Below the pieces are notes generated by a model, which saw only the letters and a program-made list of their open reading frames with translations, searched no databases and had not been told where the DNA came from. Of a DNA stretch of 64,000 nt, positions 33,899 to 41,953 are shown piece by piece (position 1 is the first letter of the stretch; each line of letters starts with the position of its first letter). The stretch is taken from positions 62,001-126,000 of the forward strand of contig JANRKU010000008.1 of NCBI GenBank assembly GCA_033763335.1, read 5' to 3'. The stretch is from GCA-2794515 sp033763335 (GTDB lineage: Bacteria; Chloroflexota; Anaerolineae; Aggregatilineales; Phototrophicaceae). The translations under genes and the position numbers were made by a program.

Positions 33899-33926
33899 TT
33901 GACACATTCCCAAAAAATGCTATGAT
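33899..33926 (+). promoter_or_regulatory. Sigma-70 promoter of the tRNA-Leu gene
   Basis: TTGACA and TATGAT are separated by 16 bases, placing the start site a few bases before the tRNA at 33948. This is the clearest promoter in the window. Confidence 0.75.
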
Positions 33927-33947
33927 GTAGAAAGTATCAATTTGTTA

Positions 33948-34029
33948 GGGGCTGTGGTGGAATCGGCAGACACGATTGACTTAAAATCAATTGCCGCAAG
34001 GCGTGTGGGTTCAAGTCCCACCGGCCTCA
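33948..34029 (+). tRNA. tRNA-Leu(UAA)
   Basis: An 82-base type II tRNA. The acceptor stem GGGGCTG pairs with CGGCCTC including two G-U pairs; the D-arm is GTGGAATCGGCAGACAC; the anticodon loop CTTAAAA gives anticodon UAA for UUA and UUG codons; a long variable arm follows, and the T-arm is GTGGG-TTCAAGT-CCCAC. The discriminator is A, as required for leucine, and the 3' CCA is not encoded. A promoter and a strong terminator enclose it. Confidence 0.95.
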
Positions 34030-34035
34030 TACAAT

Positions 34036-34065
34036 AAAAAAATCCCCGTAATGGGGATTTTTTTT
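34036..34065 (+). terminator. Rho-independent terminator of tRNA-Leu
   Basis: A-run plus TCCCC, a 5-base loop, then GGGGA and a run of eight T. Confidence 0.9.
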
Positions 34066-34075
34066 ATTTTCCCGC

Positions 34076-34133
34076 GGACATGATATATCATGTCCCTACG
34101 GGCTGTTTGTGTAACGGCGCAACATGTTGCGCC
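34076..34133. repeat. Two adjacent intergenic palindromes
   Basis: GGACATGATA and its complement form a perfect 20-base palindrome at 34076-34095 (ATGATATATCAT core), and GGCGCAACA/TGTTGCGCC form a perfect 18-base one at 34116-34133 (CAACATGTTG core). Both palindrome families of this window therefore occur side by side between the convergent tRNA and esterase genes. Confidence 0.8.
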
Positions 34134-34151
34134 CAGAGGCATACACTATCC

Positions 34152-35174
34152 CTACGGACTCGGTTCTGAACACGATGGATAGCTATCATACCCTCGCGCC
34201 CAATCTTCCCCATAAAATGCCAAATATTCTGATATATGTGATGACCAATATTCGTTATCATGCCCGCCAAGCGTATTGATATTATAGACATGGGCAATTT
34301 GCCGTGTGGCAAGCCGTGAGGATAAATCTTCGTTACTTGCCCGTGCGGGGTCTGGCGCGGCGTTATCCAAATAAATCCGCAAATTTGCCTCTGGCAAGAT
34401 AGCAGAATTGGAGGCGATTTCATACGGATTAAATGCGGCTGGCACTTCGCGCAAACTGGATGGAAACACACCGCTATGTGCGCCGACGATCCCAAAAATA
34501 TCTGGAAAACGAAAACCCACGCTCATCGCCCAAAACCCACCACGAGAAATCCCTCCAATGGCGCGATAGTTGCGGTTTTGCCAAATACACAAATCACTTT
34601 CCAGCGCGGGCAACAATTCATCCATGATGTAGGTTTCATAGGAATTATTCGGCGGAAAGCTGTTTATCGTCCCCAAATTACCCAAATAGGGCATCACAAT
34701 AATCATCGGTGGCAAAACACCCATGCGAATGCCCTGCTCTAAGGTGGTAATGGTGCCAATATCTTGCCATTGTTCCTCGCGGTAACTCATGCCATGAATG
34801 AGGATGAGCAACGGAAAGCGTTTATTGGTCTCATAATAACAGGGTGGCAAATACACATCATAGCGCAAATTTTCCCCACTGCCCGTCACACTGGCAAAAT
34901 CATTCACTTCAGCAATTTGTCCCGCATCACTATTACACGGAAAAGGGGTATTGCTTGGCAATAGGACGGGTGTATTGGTCGGGAATGGGGTGTTGGTCGG
35001 GATGGGTGTATTGGTGGCGCGTGGGGTTGGAGATAGGGTCGGTAATGGGCTAACCACCACCGCTATGGGCGTTGGGATGGGTGCCATGGGGTCACACGCA
35101 ACAATGAGAAAGGGCAAAATGCCCAATAGGAGGTATTTTTTAATCACCACGAAGAAGGGTATATAATTTTTCAC
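34152..35174 (-). CDS. Lipoprotein esterase of the alpha/beta-hydrolase (esterase D) family
   Basis: A 340-residue surface-anchored hydrolase. The N-terminus is a lipoprotein signal with lipobox LIVAC, followed by a Thr-Pro-Asn linker (TPRATNTPIPTNTPFPTN). The hydrolase domain has the nucleophile elbow GGISRGGF (Ser about 216), HGMSYREEQW for the oxyanion region, and GGHDNEYW as the likely catalytic His. This is the putative-esterase (Fes/EstD) group. The GTG start at 35174 overlaps the upstream gene by 35 bases; GTG at 35150 or 35147 would also give a complete signal peptide, and none has a good ribosome-binding site. Confidence 0.82.
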   Translation of the reverse strand: MKNYIPFFVVIKKYLLLGILPFLIVACDPMAPIPTPIAVVVSPLPTLSPTPRATNTPIPTNTPFPTNTPVLLPSNTPFPCNSDAGQIAEVNDFASVTGSGENLRYDVYLPPCYYETNKRFPLLILIHGMSYREEQWQDIGTITTLEQGIRMGVLPPMIIVMPYLGNLGTINSFPPNNSYETYIMDELLPALESDLCIWQNRNYRAIGGISRGGFWAMSVGFRFPDIFGIVGAHSGVFPSSLREVPAAFNPYEIASNSAILPEANLRIYLDNAAPDPARASNEDLSSRLATRQIAHVYNINTLGGHDNEYWSSHISEYLAFYGEDWARGYDSYPSCSEPSP

Positions 35175-35904
35175 GCGAGTTATCTTTCAGTAACGGCTCA
35201 TCCAATACCACAGCATCTAGTCCATATCCGACCACAGTCGTCAATTGAGCAATGCTGACGATGCACGGGCGGAACATCAACCGCATATTATACGGCTTAT
35301 GGACTTGAGCATGTTTTAATAGGGCAATATTCTCATCTTGAGAGTTAAAATAATCGCCTACCCCAATACTCACCGCATGAGGTCCCATCGCTACCGCCAT
35401 ATCAAATTGCTCGGGGGTTTCTGCGTGGATAATGGCAGTCATCCGCACACGCAAGGCAATACTCACCATGCGTTTTAGGGCAGTATCGGAGACCAACGGA
35501 GCATATAATACGATTGCAGATGCACCAGAAGCCCGCATTTCTAAGACATGATATTCGTTGAGGGCATAATCGAAGGTGATGACAGGCGTATTTTTGACAC
35601 CCAACGACACCAACAACAAATCATTTTGCCCTTTGCTATATACACGGCTATCTGTGAATAGGGCAACTGCATCAGCGCCTGCCCGCACCATCCGTAAGGC
35701 TTGTAACACAGGGTCGTAGGTTTGGGCAAGCGGGATATAGCCAATAGTCAATATCGGCGCATTATCGCGCACAGTATTGAGGGATGGCAAAGGACGCTCA
35801 CGCATATCAGAAAGCGCAATCACCGCTAATTGCGGGGCGCGTTGTTGCCGATTTTCGAGCAACAATCGTTTTACAGAGAGGATTTTTTGCACGTCATCGC
35901 TCAT
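35140..35904 (-). CDS. Indole-3-glycerol-phosphate synthase-like TIM barrel lacking catalytic residues
   Basis: A 254-residue protein that resembles TrpC over its length: VRAGADAVALFTDSRVYSKGQNDLLLV corresponds to the family's GA.aiSvLTe..fF.Gs..dL, and VLEMRASGASAIVLYAPLVSD to the Q..eAr..GADaiLLI..~L segment. However, the positions of catalytic residues are replaced: the RKDF lysine segment reads ITFDYA, the vEvH glutamate segment reads IIHAE, and the GiNNRdL segment reads SIGVGDY. It is therefore unlikely to make indole-glycerol phosphate. It follows a pseudo-receiver gene by 9 bases, so a structural or sensory role is possible. No other trp genes are nearby. Confidence 0.65.
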   Translation of the reverse strand: MSDDVQKILSVKRLLLENRQQRAPQLAVIALSDMRERPLPSLNTVRDNAPILTIGYIPLAQTYDPVLQALRMVRAGADAVALFTDSRVYSKGQNDLLLVSLGVKNTPVITFDYALNEYHVLEMRASGASAIVLYAPLVSDTALKRMVSIALRVRMTAIIHAETPEQFDMAVAMGPHAVSIGVGDYFNSQDENIALLKHAQVHKPYNMRLMFRPCIVSIAQLTTVVGYGLDAVVLDEPLLKDNSREKLYTLLRGD

Positions 35905-35913
35905 GGGTGCTGG

Positions 35914-37068
35914 CTAATTGCCGGGCAAAATGCCCGCATCTTGCGCCCAATCCCAATCAAAGGTCTTACCTTGTTGGGTAGAGCCTGCCATCTCATCTAA
36001 TTTTTCCATATCAAAAATACTATCATCCACAGCAACATCCCCGCCAAAAAGGGCATCTAAATCCATATCTTTGAGGGGTTCTAATTGCTTAATGACTGGT
36101 TCTGGCTCTTTGGGTTTATCCAGAGGGATTTCCGCACGCGCCAGTTCGATGGGTTCTTCTTTAGCTTCCACCTTCTTGACATGTTGACGTTTGGGGGGTT
36201 CTTCTTTCTTAACAGGGGGCAATACCAAGAAGGCATTCGCACCCAATAGACCAATGAGGTCTTCTACAGCTTTGCGCCCATACCGATTGACACCGCCAAA
36301 ATTCCGCGCCCCTTGTTGACCATCGAAAATTGCCACCAAAAAGTGGTGCAAGCCAACGGATAGCACAAAAATATCGAATGTTTCGCCATCGTAGAGTTGT
36401 ACTGTCGAAACCTGACCCGCCACAAGGTCTTTGACGCTGTAATTAATTGCCATCACAGGGCTTAAAATTTGTGCCAAGCTGACATTATCGGCATAACCCG
36501 CCGCGCCAGATTCGAGCAAAATTTCGCCAGACCGACTGACCAATAAGGCAGACATAGAGCCAACATCACTGCGGAAAACATCCACAATCGCCTTAGAGCG
36601 GGTAATTTCCAAATTGGGGACTGGACCTAAATCTATGGTCTCGGAATTGGCACTCACCGTAGCGGTGGTATGTTTGGCACGGAGCATGGCTTCGTGACTT
36701 TCTAGCCCGGCAATGAGGACGCGCAAAAATTGATGAATATCTATTGGACGACCCATATATACAAATGGGGAATCGGCAGATGTTTCATCATCCAAATCGG
36801 CTGGGTCGTCTTCATCACCCAAAATAATCACCGAAGCATCGGGGTTTTGTTGTTTGACCCGCAGGGCAAATTCAAATCCCTTCATGTGTTCATCCACATT
36901 AAAGGCAGTCACGACCAAATTGGCACGTTTTGTCTCTTCTAATGCGTCTACACTACTCGGCACATCAATTTGAATGATGGATAAATCGAGCAAATCCATC
37001 GCAGAACGAACAATCCGCGCAATTGCGCCCGTTGCATCTACTGTGATAATGCGTGGTATATTCCCCAT
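35914..37068 (-). CDS. Degenerate receiver domain fused to a roadblock/LC7-like domain
   Basis: A 384-residue cytoplasmic protein. Residues 1-120 align with response-regulator receivers but lack the usual features: only one acidic residue in IITVDAT, Ala in place of the phospho-Asp (NLVVTAFNVDE), and Arg for the conserved Lys (YMGRPID). Residues about 155-280 resemble roadblock/LC7 or profilin-fold domains (ALLVSRSGEILLESG, FDIFVLSVGLHHFLVAIFDG). The C-terminal ~100 residues are a charged Lys/Glu/Pro-rich tail. Roadblock domains in bacteria often serve small-GTPase or polarity systems, but no GTPase gene is adjacent. First gene of an operon with the IGPS-like protein and a lipoprotein esterase. 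Confidence 0.65.
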   Translation of the reverse strand: MGNIPRIITVDATGAIARIVRSAMDLLDLSIIQIDVPSSVDALEETKRANLVVTAFNVDEHMKGFEFALRVKQQNPDASVIILGDEDDPADLDDETSADSPFVYMGRPIDIHQFLRVLIAGLESHEAMLRAKHTTATVSANSETIDLGPVPNLEITRSKAIVDVFRSDVGSMSALLVSRSGEILLESGAAGYADNVSLAQILSPVMAINYSVKDLVAGQVSTVQLYDGETFDIFVLSVGLHHFLVAIFDGQQGARNFGGVNRYGRKAVEDLIGLLGANAFLVLPPVKKEEPPKRQHVKKVEAKEEPIELARAEIPLDKPKEPEPVIKQLEPLKDMDLDALFGGDVAVDDSIFDMEKLDEMAGSTQQGKTFDWDWAQDAGILPGN

Positions 37069-37226
37069 AAAAATAAGCCCTTACCCAATGATTGCTAAAT
37101 TATCCACTGTAATTATAACGCATAAAAAATGATTGAGTACCATGAAAATGATTTGAATACTCGCACACACACTTCAATTGTACTACAATTTCCCAACCGA
37201 AACCGTTAACACAGGACTTATTTATC

Positions 37227-38243
37227 ATGACTTATCAATTTGCCCCCATTTTGGTTGTTGCCTTTGCCATAGCGTTAGGGATGACACCCGTTTCCCGCCA
37301 GATAGCCATGCGCTTGGGGGTCATTGACCGTCCCAAAAAACGCAATATCACCAAAGCACCAACTCCGATGCTGGGCGGATTAGCCATTTTTACCGCCTAT
37401 AGCCTATCTCTATTCCTATTTATGCCAACATCACTTTATGGCACATGGGCATATATTTGGGCGGGGACGGCGATTTTAGCCATCACAGGGGCAATAGATG
37501 ACCGCTACGACCTGAGCTGGCGCATCAAAATGCCGATGATGGTGTTGGCTTCTGTGTTGATGTTGGTGGCAGGGGTTAATATCAACCTGTTTCAGACTCC
37601 CTTCATTGATTATCCCATCACCATCATCTGGCTGGTGGCGCTCACCAATGCCGTGAATTTTATGGATAATATGGATGGGTTGAGCGCGGGGCTTTCTGCG
37701 ATTGCTGGCGGATTTTTCTTGTTATTGGGATTGGCACAAGATATCCCCCTCGTCACTTGTATGGGCGGGGCAATATTGGGAAGTGCATTGGGATTTTTGA
37801 CCTTCAATTTTAACCCCGCCAGCACCTTTATGGGGGATATGGGGGCATTGGCGCTCGGTTACAATTTGGGCATACTCGGCATCCTCATCGAATTTGATAC
37901 CAAGCCGATTGGGGTCACATGGATGATTCCGATTTTGATATTGGCACTCCCGATTTTTGACATCAACCTTGTGGTGTTCACACGGATTAGGGAAGGGCGC
38001 TCGCCTGTGGATGCGGGCAAAGACCACACCTCACATCGCTTGTTGAGTGTGGGGTTCACCGCACGCATGACCTTGCTTATCCTCTATACTGCCTGCCTGC
38101 TTTTTGGCAGTTTGGGCATTTTAATCAGCACCTACCCCGACCTCACAGCATGGCTAATTGGGGTTAGTAGCCTCGTTTTATTAGCGACACTTTTTGTATT
38201 AATGATGTATTTCAGAAGGCGTTTTCAGCTCTCAAAACCGTGA
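37227..38243 (+). CDS. Undecaprenyl-phosphate N-acetylhexosamine-1-phosphate transferase (WecA/TagO/MraY-type)
   Basis: A 338-residue polytopic enzyme of glycosyltransferase family 4, which moves a sugar-1-phosphate from a UDP-sugar to undecaprenyl phosphate to start wall-polymer or polysaccharide synthesis. Diagnostic features: DRPKKRNITKAPTPMLGGLAIF near the N-terminus, AITGAIDDRYDLSWRIKM (the DD motif), NAVNFMDNMDGLSAGL, FMGDMGALALGYNLG, and the His-rich loop KDHTSHRLLSVG. About ten helices are predicted. The motifs fit WecA/TagO better than MraY. It stands alone and points toward the iteron region. Confidence 0.9.
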   Translation: MTYQFAPILVVAFAIALGMTPVSRQIAMRLGVIDRPKKRNITKAPTPMLGGLAIFTAYSLSLFLFMPTSLYGTWAYIWAGTAILAITGAIDDRYDLSWRIKMPMMVLASVLMLVAGVNINLFQTPFIDYPITIIWLVALTNAVNFMDNMDGLSAGLSAIAGGFFLLLGLAQDIPLVTCMGGAILGSALGFLTFNFNPASTFMGDMGALALGYNLGILGILIEFDTKPIGVTWMIPILILALPIFDINLVVFTRIREGRSPVDAGKDHTSHRLLSVGFTARMTLLILYTACLLFGSLGILISTYPDLTAWLIGVSSLVLLATLFVLMMYFRRRFQLSKP

Positions 38244-38302
38244 CGAATCGTTAATTTTTGCAAACACAAAAATAAAGACCTTCATGAAAAACAAACCATT
38301 TT

Positions 38303-38647
38303 GTTATAAGTTTTGAACAAGAACAAATAATCTGTTCAAAACTCGGTCAAAAATGTTCAAAACTCCCCAAAAAATGTTCAAAACATGTTCAAAACTTTTG
38401 ACACTTTATGAGTAAATCATGAGTGCCAGATAAGATTACAGATTTATTACTGTTCAAAACTACCTCTTTTAGAACATATAATCTTGAGTTTTGAACAGGG
38501 GGTGTTCAAAACTTATAACAAAATATAAACCATTTCTCCACAATTCATATCCCAAATTTGGGATAAGTTGGGATATATATCCCTCAAAATCCCAAAAAAT
38601 CCCACACCTGTAACAAACCTGTTATAAGTTTTGAACATCTTTGAACA
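38303..38647. repeat. Iteron-like array of TGTTCAAAAC
   Basis: Nine perfect copies of TGTTCAAAAC occur in a 551-base gene-free gap: forward at 38333, 38354, 38375, 38386, 38451 and 38503, reverse at 38310, 38488 and 38628, plus a partial copy ending at 38647. Forward copies are offset by 21, 21 and 11 bases, so they face the same side of the helix. Three copies are extended to a 17-base form ending TTATAAC (38303-38319, 38503-38519, 38621-38637). Such arrays bind initiators or regulators cooperatively. The rest of the gap (38244-38302, 38648-38794) is AT-rich without other features. Confidence 0.85.
38549..38583. promoter_or_regulatory. Twin palindromes with TGGGAT half sites
   Basis: Two perfect palindromes lie inside the iteron region: ATCCCAAATTTGGGAT (38549-38564) and GGGATATATATCCC (38570-38583). 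Two further ATCCCA direct copies follow at about 38589 and 38599. This is a second set of protein-binding-like sites, distinct from the 10-bp repeat. Confidence 0.65.
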
Positions 38648-38794
38648 GCCCTACTACTATAGATAAAGATATAAACACTCCCCCCAAAAATTTGGATAAA
38701 ATTCAAAAACAAAACCCCCTCTAAACAAAAAAATTAGGTGGTCATGTGATACACTTAGGCTATTCCAAATAGAAAAAGCAAAGGCATTTGACAC

Positions 38795-40075
38795 ATGGGA
38801 GACACAATAGACATCGGGTACATTCAGCAGTTAGAGGCGCAAGTCGCAAACCTCAAATTGCTCTTAGAAATCAACAATGTTCTCAACACCATATTACTCA
38901 AACCGACGATTAACATAGATGCCCTATTGGGATATTTGATGGATGCCGCTGCAAAATTGACAAATTCGCAATCGGCATCCGTTATCCTTTGGAAAGAAGA
39001 TTCACAGGAATTGTTCATTGCGGCAACAACAACCGATGCGAGTAATCTCATTGGGAGAATTGTTCCATTGGATAGCATTGCAGGGACAATCTTCAAAGAA
39101 CAAAAAGTGGTACAGGTTGATGATGCAACTCATGACCCTCGTCACTATGAGGGAATTGACCAAACCAATCAATTTGTCACAAGGTCGTTATTGGGAGTTC
39201 CCCTGATTGCCAAAGATAAGGTTATTGGGGTATTGGAAGTGATTAACAAACGTACCCTTCCATGGACAATAGACGACACTCGTAATTTGACCATTTTGGC
39301 AGGAGAAGCGGCTATCGCCATTGAAGTCGGTCAATTGGTGATGGCATTGCAACAAGCCAATATCGAATTAGCAGATTTAGATAATTTGAAAAATGATTTT
39401 ATCGCAATAGCAAGTCATGAATTACGAACACCGCTTGGAATCATTATGGGATATGCGAGTTTTCTCCAAGAAGAGGATGATGCCTCTGTGAGTGAACAAG
39501 CCTCTAAGGTGATGGAAAGCGCCATGCAATTGCGCCGTATCATAGATGCGATGATTAACCTACGCTATCTCAAACAAAAAACGGAACAATTGCAACGTGA
39601 ACCTATTCCCTTGGGTGCAATTATGGATGATTTGCAACATGATACTCTCGCTGTAACCAGTGGCAGAACACATCAAATCAAATTCATAACGGATGATGTG
39701 CATACACGTGTTTTTATAGACCGTAGTCGTTTATTAATGGCGTTGAATAACGTATTGAGCAATGCTGTCACCTATAGTCCACAAGGAGGCGCTATTGAAG
39801 TACACGCATGGGCAAATCCCGATGGCAACGAGGCAACCATTAGCATTAAAGATGCTGGTATTGGCATTGATGGCGAGCAGTTAGACCGTATCTTCAAAGA
39901 GTTTTATCAAGTAGAAGACCATATGGTACGCCGTTATGGTGGGTTGGGCATTGGCTTGAGTATTACGCAAGCAGTGGTCGAAGCGCATCATGGCAAAGTA
40001 TGGGCAGAGAGCGATGGACTTGGTAAAGGGGCGACCTTTTTTATGACCTTGCCATTGGCGGAAACTACCGAATAG
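38795..40075 (+). CDS. GAF-domain sensor histidine kinase
   Basis: A 426-residue soluble kinase. A short coiled coil (LEAQVANLKLLLEINNVL) leads into a GAF domain (about 40-185; SVILWKEDSQELFIAATT, FVTRSLLGVPLIAKDKVIGVLEVINK). HisKA follows with the phospho-acceptor His in ASHELRTPLGIIMG (about 207), and HATPase_c with NVLSNAVTYSP, DAGIGIDGEQ and GGLGIGLSI. The ligand is unknown. Its gene is directly downstream of the iteron array, which may control it. No response regulator is adjacent. Confidence 0.92.
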   Translation: MGDTIDIGYIQQLEAQVANLKLLLEINNVLNTILLKPTINIDALLGYLMDAAAKLTNSQSASVILWKEDSQELFIAATTTDASNLIGRIVPLDSIAGTIFKEQKVVQVDDATHDPRHYEGIDQTNQFVTRSLLGVPLIAKDKVIGVLEVINKRTLPWTIDDTRNLTILAGEAAIAIEVGQLVMALQQANIELADLDNLKNDFIAIASHELRTPLGIIMGYASFLQEEDDASVSEQASKVMESAMQLRRIIDAMINLRYLKQKTEQLQREPIPLGAIMDDLQHDTLAVTSGRTHQIKFITDDVHTRVFIDRSRLLMALNNVLSNAVTYSPQGGAIEVHAWANPDGNEATISIKDAGIGIDGEQLDRIFKEFYQVEDHMVRRYGGLGIGLSITQAVVEAHHGKVWAESDGLGKGATFFMTLPLAETTE

Positions 40076-40125
40076 GACTAAGATTAAAGAAAAAGTAAAA
40101 GACAAATACTGTTTAGGAGCAATTT

Positions 40126-40812
40126 ATGAGCCTCTCGTTTACATGGTTGGGACACTCAGCATTTCGGTTAGATATTGATGGACATGTCGTCCTAATAGAC
40201 CCGTTTTTAACAGGTAATCCCCTCTCCCCCATTCGCCCAGAGGATATTCAACCAGAAGTGATTTTGGTGAGTCATGGTCATGGCGACCATATTGGCGACA
40301 CAGTAGATATTGCCAAGCGTACCAATGCAAGCGTTGTGAGCAATGTCGAGATTATCGGATGGTTACGTAAACAAGGTGTCGAAAAAGGTGTGGGGATGAA
40401 TATCGGTGGGACTGTCGATTTGGGGTTTTGCAAGGTCAAATTTACCATTGCCCATCATAGCTCATCATTACCCGATGGCGCTTATGGCGGAAACCCACTC
40501 GGATTCGTCATCAGCACCGACCAATATAAGGTGTATTATGCGGGGGATACAGCCCCGTTTGCAGAAATGGCGTGGATTGGCGACATGGGTATTGATGTCG
40601 CATTTTTCCCAATTGGGGATAAATACACAATGGGTGTAGATGACTCGCTCAAGGCGATAGAACTCGTCCATCCCCGCTTTGTTGTACCCATGCACTATGC
40701 AACCTTCCCCGCCATTATGCAAGATGGTGGTGCATGGGCAAACATGGTGAACAATACCACTAGTTCAACCCCGATTGTGTTGGACCCTGGTGGTAAATAT
40801 ACTGTCAACTGA
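40126..40812 (+). CDS. UPF0173-type metallo-beta-lactamase-fold hydrolase
   Basis: A 228-residue metal-dependent hydrolase. The metal motif SHGHGDHIGD (His/Asp ligands, about 47-56), a later His pair (IAHHSSS), YYAGDTAPF and VVPMHYATFP supply the remaining ligands; the N-terminal SFTWLGHSAFRLD is typical of the UPF0173 group. The substrate is not established for the family. AGGAG precedes the start by 8 bases. It lies 18 bases before pfkA on the same strand and is probably cotranscribed with it. Confidence 0.92.
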   Translation: MSLSFTWLGHSAFRLDIDGHVVLIDPFLTGNPLSPIRPEDIQPEVILVSHGHGDHIGDTVDIAKRTNASVVSNVEIIGWLRKQGVEKGVGMNIGGTVDLGFCKVKFTIAHHSSSLPDGAYGGNPLGFVISTDQYKVYYAGDTAPFAEMAWIGDMGIDVAFFPIGDKYTMGVDDSLKAIELVHPRFVVPMHYATFPAIMQDGGAWANMVNNTTSSTPIVLDPGGKYTVN

Positions 40813-40830
40813 AAGGGTAAAGTTTTTAAC

Positions 40831-41811
40831 ATGGTAACAATCAAGCGTATCGCAGTATTAACCAGTGGTGGTGATGCCCCGGGCATGAATGCGGCAATCC
40901 GTGCCGTAACACGTATCGCCATCAGCAAAAAGTGGGAAGTCTTTGGGGTAAGACATGGCTATGCAGGGCTGGCATCGGGCGATTTTCGCCCACTTGGTCC
41001 CCGCGATGTTGGGGGCATTATCCAAATGGGCGGGACAATGCTCGGAAGCGCCCGCTCAGAAAAATTTAAGACCGAAGAAGGTCAACGTGAAGGGGTGCGA
41101 AATTTACGCCAAAAAGGGATTGATGCGTTGGTTGTCATTGGTGGCAATGGCTCTCAAACAGGCACACATGCCCTTCACACACTTGGGTTTCCTGCGATTG
41201 GTGTAGCCTCGACGATTGATAATGACCTCTATGGGTCTGATATTACCATTGGCGTAGATACAGCACTCAATATCGCGCTAGAGGCGATAGACCGCCTCAA
41301 GACTACCGCCTCATCGCATCAACGCGCTTTTATGGTAGAAGTGATGGGTCGTGATTGTGGTTATTTGGCACTTATGGCGGGGATTGCGGGTGGCGCAGAA
41401 GCCATCGTTATCCCAGAACGCGAAACACCGCCACAAGAGGTTGCCGATATTCTCATGGCGGCATATGACCGTGGTAAGGCACATGGGATTGTGGTTGTGG
41501 CAGAAGGCGCAAAATATGGTGCAGATGAATTGGTCGCCTATTTCAAAGAAAAACATGAACAAGTTGGCTTTGAATTGCGCTCCATCAAAATTGGGCATGT
41601 GCAACGGGGCGGTGCGCCACTCGCTACCGACCGTATCCTCGCTACACGGCTTGGTGCAGAAGCAGTGGAACAATTATCAAAAGGCATGTCTGGGGTATTA
41701 GTCGGTATGATTGGCAACAAAACGGCTACCACCCCTCTTGTTGAAATTGCGGGCAAACACCGCCCTGTAGACCCTGCATTGCTCGAATTGGCAGATTTGT
41801 TGGCGAAATAA
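40831..41811 (+). CDS. pfkA: ATP-dependent 6-phosphofructokinase
   Basis: Phosphorylates fructose 6-phosphate to fructose 1,6-bisphosphate, the committed step of glycolysis. The 326-residue protein has TSGGDAPGMNAAIRA (nucleotide loop), VVIGGNGSQTGT, the catalytic ASTIDNDL (Asp127-equivalent) and VEVMGRDCGYLAL for sugar-phosphate binding, with the later IKIGHVQRGGAP allosteric/substrate segment. The residue after the first GG matches ATP- rather than PPi-dependent enzymes: GGD-x-P-G with Gly in GGNGS, though this is not proof. A palindrome 60 bases downstream probably ends the unit. Confidence 0.93.
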   Translation: MVTIKRIAVLTSGGDAPGMNAAIRAVTRIAISKKWEVFGVRHGYAGLASGDFRPLGPRDVGGIIQMGGTMLGSARSEKFKTEEGQREGVRNLRQKGIDALVVIGGNGSQTGTHALHTLGFPAIGVASTIDNDLYGSDITIGVDTALNIALEAIDRLKTTASSHQRAFMVEVMGRDCGYLALMAGIAGGAEAIVIPERETPPQEVADILMAAYDRGKAHGIVVVAEGAKYGADELVAYFKEKHEQVGFELRSIKIGHVQRGGAPLATDRILATRLGAEAVEQLSKGMSGVLVGMIGNKTATTPLVEIAGKHRPVDPALLELADLLAK

Positions 41812-41870
41812 CAGCATAAAACCCAGTATCCGATTGGTAGTTGCACAAAATACACCATCCAATGGATACC

Positions 41871-41900
41871 TATAAGGGCGCAACACGTTGCGCCCTTATA
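41871..41900. repeat. Intergenic palindrome, GGGCGCAAC type
   Basis: Thirty bases, arms TATAAGGGCGCAAC and complement, palindromic except for the central two bases; 60 bases after pfkA. Confidence 0.8.
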
Positions 41901-41953
41901 CACACCCTATTACAAGACATATCACTTAAATTTTTTATAGAAGGAGATTTTTT

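Noticed and set aside
35140..35904. A functional tryptophan-pathway trpC
   Set aside because: The catalytic positions are substituted and no other trp gene is near.
38521..38560. A DnaA-box cluster (TTTCTCCACA near 38534)
   Set aside because: Only one degenerate match is visible, so the origin idea rests on the iteron array alone.
38303..38647. A CRISPR-like array
   Set aside because: Repeat units are only 10 bp (17 bp at most), occur in both orientations, and spacers vary from 1 to over 100 bp; no cas genes are present.
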